Source of the DNA: an uncultured Prevotellaceae bacterium | GTDB taxonomy: Bacteria > Bacteroidota > Bacteroidia > Bacteroidales > Bacteroidaceae | Direction of reading: 5' to 3' | Assembly: GCA_902775075.1 (NCBI GenBank) | Contig: CACYKX010000094.1 | Span: forward strand, 1-11,459 | Length of the DNA stretch: 11,459 nucleotides | Shown here: positions 6,814 through 11,459 of the stretch, one piece after another | Position numbering within the stretch: the first letter of the stretch is position 1 | Layout: each line of letters starts with the position of its first letter | Position numbers and translations under genes: made by a program | The notes under the pieces: generated by a model | The model's input: the letters and a program-made list of their open reading frames with translations, nothing else | Told to the model about the DNA's origin: nothing | The model's database searches: none

Positions 6814-9800
6814 ATGAAGAAACGATTCTTTTTAACGTTACTATTATTTTCATGTGTCATTAATCTTGTGTATGCCCAGAAGTCTCGTGAGCAGATGGGG
6901 GGTGTCTATTATGCTTATCATGTACCTGTTGATGAACAAGATATACCGGTTCCTCATGGTGCTGTACCTTTTTATATCTCTCATTATGGTCGACATGGTA
7001 GTCGGTGGGTGACTTCGGATGCTCGATATCAGTGGATTATCAGTCAGTTTGCTGATAAGGATAATCTCACTCCGTTGGGTAAGAAAATGAGAAAACGTTT
7101 GGAAAAAGTGTGGAAGAATGCTGAGGGTAATGGTGGAAAACTGTCACCTTTGGGAGTTGTTCAACATCGGGGAATAGCAGACAGAATGTTGAAACGATTT
7201 CCACAAGTGTTTCAGCGTGGTCTGAAGGTTGAGGCTTATTCGAGTACTGTGGACAGGTGCGTCAAAAGTATGAATGCGTTTTGTGTGGAATTGTCTCATA
7301 GTCAAGGGTTTAAGGGCTTTGTGTCACAATCTTCGGATGCGGAGAATATGAAATGGATTATCTATTCTTCTCCAGCGGTTAAACAACTTGCTAATCGTGT
7401 TCATCCAAGACGCTATCTCGGTAATGAGCGTTTTATAGCTGCTCTTTTTAAGAATCCATTGAAGGTGAAAGATCCGGAAAAACTGATGAGTGAAATATAT
7501 GCGGTGTATAGTGACATACAGGATGTGAATGTAAAGGTTGATTTGTCCGAGTTCTTTACGGATGATGAATGTCGTGATCTGTATGAACAGAATAATACGA
7601 GAATGTGGATCTGTAATGGTCAGGCTCCTGAGAATTATGGTGTCCCCCAGTTATCAGCAGTAAGTCTTTGGGAAAATATAAAAACTAAAGCGGAATATGC
7701 TATGGCTCATGGTGATGTTGCTGCAGATCTTAGATTTGGTCATGATACAGCTCTTTACCGTCTGTTGTCGCTTTTTGGGTTTATGTGTTTGTCAGATGAA
7801 CGCGTAGATGAAATGGATCAAGTGATTCCGATGGCGGCAAATTTGCAAATTGTATTCTATTGTAAGCCGGAACTCGTAGGTAAGCCATTATTAGGTAAAC
7901 AGGTCTTCGTGAAATTCCTTGTAAATGAGAAGGCTGAACGTATCTTCAAATTGCGATCGTTGGATGTCGCTGCTGATGGGCGTACAGGTTATTATTATCG
8001 TTGGGATTTCCTTGTAAAGTATATCGAGAAACGTATACAATCTGCCATAGATCATCAACATCTCTATGAGGTTAATACCATGGTGGGTACGGATAACAGT
8101 TCAAACCCTGTCTTTGGACATTATAGTGAAGGAACGGAAAAACACGGACAGACTCTACCTGCTGTTCTGGAACCTAATGGCATGAATTTCTGGACACCGC
8201 AGACAAGATATTCAGAAGAAAAATGTGTTGCACCTTATTATTATAGTGATGATAAGTTCCGTGGATTCCGGAATAGTCATTGGTTAGTCGGTGGTTGTGC
8301 TCAAGATTATGGGTCATTCACTCTGATGCCTATGATGGATAACCTTCGTCTGAAAGTAGAGGATCGATATTCTAAATTCAATCATTATGACGAGGTATCT
8401 CATCCTGATTATTATTCTGTGCTTTTACCTGATGATCATCTTAAAGCAGAGATGACAGGAATAAGTCATTCTGCAATATTTAGGTTTACCTATCAGAAAG
8501 AAGGTAAGGCATACTTTGTTATTAGTCCAAATAGTGATAGAAACGAAGGCTTTGTGTCTGTAGATAAGGAGAAGAATTGCATTTATGGTTATAACCCAGT
8601 ACATCGTATTTATCAGGGGTGGGGAGAAAAGGCTGGCTTCAATGGATGGTTTGCTGTAGAATTTGAAGACCCAATAGTAGAATATGGTGTTGATGGTGCT
8701 GTAGCATGGGTTGCCTTCGATGTGAATAAGGGTGATGAGATAAATGTTAAGGCGGCTAGTAGCTTTGTAGATATGAAAGGTGTTTACAATAATATTGCTC
8801 AGGAAATACCACATTGGGAATTCAATGATACACGTCGCAGGAATATTGATAAATGGAAAAGTCGATTCAAGGAAGTTATGGTCGAATCCGCAGATTCAGC
8901 TTTGGTAGAAAAGTTTTATGGGGCTTTGTATCGTGCTAGTTTCTTGCCTCGTGCCATAAGTGATAAGGATGGTAGATACCCTTCTTTTAATGGTGGTAAA
9001 AAGATAAAACAAAATTATTGGGGGAAAATTGGAAATTCTCCTATCTATGGAAAGAGTTTCTCTGATTTTCCGGCATGGGACACATATCGTGCTCTGATGC
9101 CTTTCAATGTCCTAGTAAGTAATGGAATGGGTACACAATATAATAGTTTCCTGAGTATGTATGAAGATGGCGGATGGCTTCCTATTTTCCCTTGTTGGAA
9201 TAGCTATACATCTGCGATGATAGGTGATCATGTTTCTGCAGCTCTTGCTGAGGCTATTGTTAAGGGCGTTTCTAATATCAATATGAAAGTTGCTTATGAG
9301 GCTATGCGGAAGAATGCTTTTGAAACGCCTTCGTCTTTTGAGGATTATCGTAATGGTATGGGGCGTCGTGCCTTGAAAAGTTATTTGAAATATGGCTATA
9401 TTCCTTTGGAAGATAGCGTAAAGGAGGCTTTTCATACCCAGGAACAGGTGAGTAGGACTCTAGAATATGCTTATGATGATTTTGCCTTGGCTCAGGTGGC
9501 CAAGAAAATGGGAATGATGAAGGATTATCAGTTGTTGATGAAGCGTTCACAGAATTGGCGTAATGTCATCAATCCTCAAACGGGTTGGGCTGATGGACGA
9601 TATAAAAATGGAAGATGGCTTGGTAATAAAGACATAAAAGCAAGAAAGTCTTTTATTACGGAAGGGGCAGTGAGTCATTATACGTGGTATGTCCCTCATG
9701 ATGTTTATGGCTTGATGAAGATAATGGGTGGTAAACGGAAGTATATCGAAAAGTTGGATAGAATGTTTTCTGATAGCTTATATTGGCATGGTAATGAACC

Positions 9801-10245
9801 ATGTCATCAAATAGCTTATATGTATGCTTATGCGGGAGAACCATGGAAAACACAACAGTATGTTCGTGAGATTATGAATCGTGAATATCGTGATGTGCCA
9901 GGTGGACTTAGTGGTAATGAAGATGCTGGTCAGATGAGTGCTTGGTATCTTTTTTCTTCTTTAGGCTTTTATCCTGTATGTCCTGTTTCTCCATATTATG
10001 TGATAGGCTCTCCTTCCTTGGATAGAGTACAGATAGGGGAATTTGTTATAGTTACGGAAAATGCTTCTGCCGAGAATGTCTATATTCAGAGCGTTACTTA
10101 TAATGGACAGCCTTATACAAAGAATTATGTGACTCTGGAAATGTTAAGGGGTGATGGTCTCTTGAAATTTGTTATGGGACCTAAACCCAATAAGAATTGG
10201 GGATGTCATACAGAGGATTGTCCTCCTGATCTTTCGTTGAATTAA
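6814..10245 (+). CDS. Histidine acid phosphatase - GH92 alpha-mannosidase fusion, exported
   Basis: An 1143-residue two-enzyme protein in one uninterrupted frame. MKKRFFLTLLLFSCVINLVY with A21 forms a Sec signal; Cys14 lies inside the hydrophobic core with a poor lipobox. Residues ~28-415 are a branch-2 histidine phosphatase: FYISHYGRHGSRW places the phospho-accepting His61 in RHGxR, STVDRCVKSM follows near 145, and FGHDTAL gives the His310-Asp311 proton-donor pair; IPMAANLQIVFY and YYRWDFLVKYIEKR are family-typical C-terminal blocks. A complete GH92 starts almost at once at ~420 (VNTMVGTDNSSNP) and runs to the end: PNGMNFWTPQT, AWDTYRALMPF (W755, D756), GDH (804-806), LEYAYDDFALAQVAKKMG, VPHDVYGLM, HGNEPCH (Glu995) and GNEDAGQMSAW. 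Glu950 is the likely general acid and Asp1037 the likely base, so both active sites look intact. Typical GH92 proteins are about 740-760 residues. Suggested role: dephosphorylating and demannosylating one phosphorylated mannose glycan in the periplasm or at the surface. The joint substrate is inference. Confidence 0.93.
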   Translation: MKKRFFLTLLLFSCVINLVYAQKSREQMGGVYYAYHVPVDEQDIPVPHGAVPFYISHYGRHGSRWVTSDARYQWIISQFADKDNLTPLGKKMRKRLEKVWKNAEGNGGKLSPLGVVQHRGIADRMLKRFPQVFQRGLKVEAYSSTVDRCVKSMNAFCVELSHSQGFKGFVSQSSDAENMKWIIYSSPAVKQLANRVHPRRYLGNERFIAALFKNPLKVKDPEKLMSEIYAVYSDIQDVNVKVDLSEFFTDDECRDLYEQNNTRMWICNGQAPENYGVPQLSAVSLWENIKTKAEYAMAHGDVAADLRFGHDTALYRLLSLFGFMCLSDERVDEMDQVIPMAANLQIVFYCKPELVGKPLLGKQVFVKFLVNEKAERIFKLRSLDVAADGRTGYYYRWDFLVKYIEKRIQSAIDHQHLYEVNTMVGTDNSSNPVFGHYSEGTEKHGQTLPAVLEPNGMNFWTPQTRYSEEKCVAPYYYSDDKFRGFRNSHWLVGGCAQDYGSFTLMPMMDNLRLKVEDRYSKFNHYDEVSHPDYYSVLLPDDHLKAEMTGISHSAIFRFTYQKEGKAYFVISPNSDRNEGFVSVDKEKNCIYGYNPVHRIYQGWGEKAGFNGWFAVEFEDPIVEYGVDGAVAWVAFDVNKGDEINVKAASSFVDMKGVYNNIAQEIPHWEFNDTRRRNIDKWKSRFKEVMVESADSALVEKFYGALYRASFLPRAISDKDGRYPSFNGGKKIKQNYWGKIGNSPIYGKSFSDFPAWDTYRALMPFNVLVSNGMGTQYNSFLSMYEDGGWLPIFPCWNSYTSAMIGDHVSAALAEAIVKGVSNINMKVAYEAMRKNAFETPSSFEDYRNGMGRRALKSYLKYGYIPLEDSVKEAFHTQEQVSRTLEYAYDDFALAQVAKKMGMMKDYQLLMKRSQNWRNVINPQTGWADGRYKNGRWLGNKDIKARKSFITEGAVSHYTWYVPHDVYGLMKIMGGKRKYIEKLDRMFSDSLYWHGNEPCHQIAYMYAYAGEPWKTQQYVREIMNREYRDVPGGLSGNEDAGQMSAWYLFSSLGFYPVCPVSPYYVIGSPSLDRVQIGEFVIVTENASAENVYIQSVTYNGQPYTKNYVTLEMLRGDGLLKFVMGPKPNKNWGCHTEDCPPDLSLN

Positions 10246-10294
10246 TGCCGTACTTGGCTGATTCTGACTAGATCGCTGGTAATTTTCTATAAAG

Positions 10295-10331
10295 AAAAAA
10301 GTGGATTAATATTTCTATTATCCACTTTTTT
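10295..10331. terminator. Bidirectional Rho-independent terminator
   Basis: Arms AAAAAAGTGGAT (10295-10306) and ATCCACTTTTTT (10320-10331) pair over 12 bases around a 13-base loop; part of the loop (TAAT/ATTA) can pair too with one bulged base. The A-tract and T-tract give a U-run in either direction. It lies between the stop of the fusion gene at 10245 and the stop of the minus-strand membrane-protein gene at 10349, and fits both. Confidence 0.88.
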
Positions 10332-10348
10332 ATATAAAGTATGCTTAT

Positions 10349-11077
10349 TTATTTTCTTCCGAAAATTCGAAGTAAATAAAGAAAAAGGTTGATGAAGTCA
10401 AGATATAGATTGAGCGCTCCGAGAAGGGCTAGCTTCTGTGAACCTTCGCTCATGTCATACTGATTCATCAGCATCTTCTTGATCGTTTGTGAGTCCCAAG
10501 CTGTTAGACCTGTGAAAACAGCTACTCCAATAAAGCTAATGATATAATCGAAAGCTCCACTTTTTAGGAATATGTTAACTATGGATGCAATGATAATACC
10601 AATCAATAGCATAAACATAATACGACCGATTGTGGATAGATCACGCTTTGTTGTATAGCCGAATACTGCCATTGCACCAAATGTTCCTGCAGAAACGATA
10701 AAGGCTTTGACAATTGCTAAATTTGTGTAAATTACGAAAATTGCGGATAATGTCGCCCCATTAAGTACTGAGTACAAGATGAATAATAGGGTTGCTGTGG
10801 AAAGTGAAAGCTTGTTGATCGCACCGGAAATGGCAATAACAAGCGCAAATTCTGCAAAAATTAGTCCCCACATGACAACACGACTACTATAGATTGTGGT
10901 AAGAAGCGTTGGACTTGTTGCCACACCAAAGGCAGTAATGGCAGTAAGGAGTAATGCCAATGTCATCCATACATATACTTTTCGCATGAGTGCTGGGAAA
11001 GCGGCATTTAGTGTTCTCTCTTTGTTGTTAGAGGAATTTTCGTGGTTTACGATGTTGTAAAGTTCTTCTTGTGTCAT
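10349..11077 (-). CDS. Bax inhibitor-1/YccA (TMBIM) family membrane protein
   Basis: A 242-residue integral inner-membrane protein of the Bax inhibitor-1 family, normal length for bacterial members. After a hydrophilic N-terminus of about 30 residues there are about seven hydrophobic segments. Family blocks seen: AFPALMRKVYVWMTLAL at the first membrane segment, FGYTTKRDLSTIGRIMFM (about 139-156), and GLTAWDSQTIKKM (about 190-202) followed by LYLDFINLFLYLLRIFG at the end. Asp195 and Asp227 lie where the family has the conserved acidic pair implicated in pH-gated calcium leak in Bacillus YetJ; this correspondence is by motif position only. The bacterial role is poorly defined: calcium leak, membrane-stress response and FtsH interaction (YccA) have been described for relatives. 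The ATG at 11077 is supported by a full promoter about 33 bases upstream. The gene converges on the fusion gene across a terminator and diverges from the putative rRNA promoter. Confidence 0.95.
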   Translation of the reverse strand: MTQEELYNIVNHENSSNNKERTLNAAFPALMRKVYVWMTLALLLTAITAFGVATSPTLLTTIYSSRVVMWGLIFAEFALVIAISGAINKLSLSTATLLFILYSVLNGATLSAIFVIYTNLAIVKAFIVSAGTFGAMAVFGYTTKRDLSTIGRIMFMLLIGIIIASIVNIFLKSGAFDYIISFIGVAVFTGLTAWDSQTIKKMLMNQYDMSEGSQKLALLGALNLYLDFINLFLYLLRIFGRK

Positions 11078-11109
11078 ACTCTAATTCGTTTTGTTTTATA
11101 AATTGGATG

Positions 11110-11141
11110 CAAATATAATATCTATAAATGCATTGAACAAA
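11110..11141 (-). promoter_or_regulatory. Promoter of the Bax inhibitor-1 family gene
   Basis: On the minus strand, TTTG (11138-11141), a 20-base spacer, and TATATTTG (11110-11117) match the Bacteroidota -33/-7 consensus exactly. Predicted transcription start is about 11106, leaving a leader of about 30 bases before the ATG at 11077. No strong Shine-Dalgarno sequence is present. Confidence 0.8.
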
Positions 11142-11287
11142 GAAAAACACCTTTTTTAACGATTTTGTTTTTTATTGGCTTTTGTGGCCTTTTATTTAAT
11201 ATAATAATGTAACTGGTAATTTTACAACTTTTATTTGTCAAGAAACGCGAAAACTTTGCAAGATTTTCGAATTTTTCCATTGAAAGT
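11142..11287. other. AT-rich divergent intergenic stretch
   Basis: This part of the 382-base gap between the membrane-protein start and the window end holds no gene I can support. It is AT-rich with several T-runs directly upstream of the putative rRNA promoter, which could act like an UP element, but no specific site is recognised. Confidence 0.4.
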
Positions 11288-11319
11288 TTTGGTAGTTTGA
11301 TAATAAAGTTATACCTTTG
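11288..11319 (+). promoter_or_regulatory. Strong Bacteroidota promoter, probably of an rRNA operon
   Basis: TTTG (11288-11291), a 20-base spacer, and TACCTTTG (11312-11319) match the -33 (TTTG) and -7 (TAnnTTTG) consensus exactly. Downstream there is no open frame of note but a repeat and a boxA-like site (11444-11452), which together suggest an rRNA operon leader. Predicted start is near 11323. The 16S gene would lie just beyond the window. Confidence 0.75.
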
Positions 11320-11335
11320 CACTCGCTTTCAGGAA

Positions 11336-11385
11336 CAAGGCAACAACATAAGAATTGAAGCAAGGCAACAACATAAGAATTGAAG
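11336..11385 (+). repeat. Perfect 25-bp tandem duplication in the putative rRNA leader
   Basis: Bases 11336-11360 and 11361-11385 are identical, each beginning CAAGGCAACAACATAAGAAT and ending TGAAG. The copies are directly adjacent with no spacer, and both fall in the predicted transcribed leader, between the promoter and the boxA-like site. The AAGGCAA core recurs once more near 11402. Two copies suggest slippage or a duplicated leader element; no known motif is recognised. Confidence 0.9.
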
Positions 11386-11443
11386 CTCGAATCCTAAGAG
11401 TAAGGCAAGAGTCTTACAAGGCTTTTCGCCACAAAAAGAAAGA

Positions 11444-11452
11444 GTTCTTTGA
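11444..11452 (+). promoter_or_regulatory. boxA-like antitermination site of an rRNA leader
   Basis: GTTCTTTGA resembles the boxA element (E. coli type GCTCTTTA) bound by NusB-NusE in rRNA antitermination. Bacteroidota rRNA leaders commonly carry a GTTCTTTGA sequence upstream of 16S rRNA. It lies 125 bases after the promoter, in a non-coding transcript, which fits. The call rests on recall of the motif; the rRNA gene itself is not in the window. Confidence 0.6.
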
Positions 11453-11459
11453 AAAGATT

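Noticed and set aside
6898..8060. Phosphatase domain as a MINPP-type phytase
   Set aside because: MINPP enzymes carry a His-Ala-Glu donor motif; here the motif is His310-Asp311, so a MINPP assignment is not supported, although activity on phytate cannot be excluded.
8425..8814. 129-residue minus-strand frame inside the fusion gene
   Set aside because: It is antisense to a well-supported GH92 coding region and shows no protein-like motifs; the same holds for the other minus-strand frames inside the SusD, GH92 and fusion genes.
4210..10245. The two GH92 domains as a recent tandem duplication
   Set aside because: Their signature motifs differ at many positions, and only one has the C-terminal extension and only the other has the phosphatase domain, so the split is old or the genes came together separately.
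11122..11322. 66-residue minus-strand open frame
   Set aside because: It overlaps both promoters of the intergenic region, has low-complexity Lys/Ile/Phe composition from AT-rich DNA, and lies over the putative rRNA promoter.
11400..11417. GTAAG/CTTAC hairpin in the putative rRNA leader
   Set aside because: Only five base pairs with an eight-base loop and no neighbouring U-tract; too weak to call a terminator or processing stem.

Overview
The window looks like chromosomal DNA from a Bacteroidota member, most likely a Prevotella-like organism. The evidence is a SusC/SusD pair, a surface lipoprotein signal, several promoters of the Bacteroidota type (TTTG, about 20 bases, TAnnTTTG), start codons without clear Shine-Dalgarno sequences, and a boxA-bearing leader that resembles the start of a Bacteroidota rRNA operon. 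The genus is a guess from general resemblance.

Layout. Bases 1-3196 hold the 3' end of a SusC-type TonB-dependent transporter and a complete SusD-type lipoprotein, closed by a strong hairpin at 3211-3242. Bases 3260-4092 hold two small minus-strand genes: an unrecognised 131-residue protein and an exported 126-residue protein with four cysteines. A short divergent promoter region (4093-4209) follows. Bases 4210-10245 hold a two-gene plus-strand unit: a divergent GH92 alpha-mannosidase with an extra C-terminal region, then an 1143-residue exported protein that joins a histidine acid phosphatase to a complete GH92 domain. A second bidirectional hairpin (10295-10331) separates this from a minus-strand Bax inhibitor-1/YccA family membrane protein (10349-11077). 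The last ~380 bases carry that gene's promoter and, diverging from it, what appears to be the promoter and leader of an rRNA operon, with a perfect 25-bp tandem repeat. The rRNA genes themselves lie beyond the window.

How it may work together. SusC/SusD would capture and import a glycan across the outer membrane. The two exported GH92 proteins would trim alpha-mannose residues, and the fused phosphatase could remove phosphate esters from the same substrate. A phosphorylated mannan or a mannose-6-phosphate-bearing N-glycan is the natural hypothesis. The link between the SusCD pair and the mannosidases is inferred from proximity only, since two opposite-strand genes and a terminator lie between them. 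The phosphatase-GH92 fusion is the most interesting item in the window.
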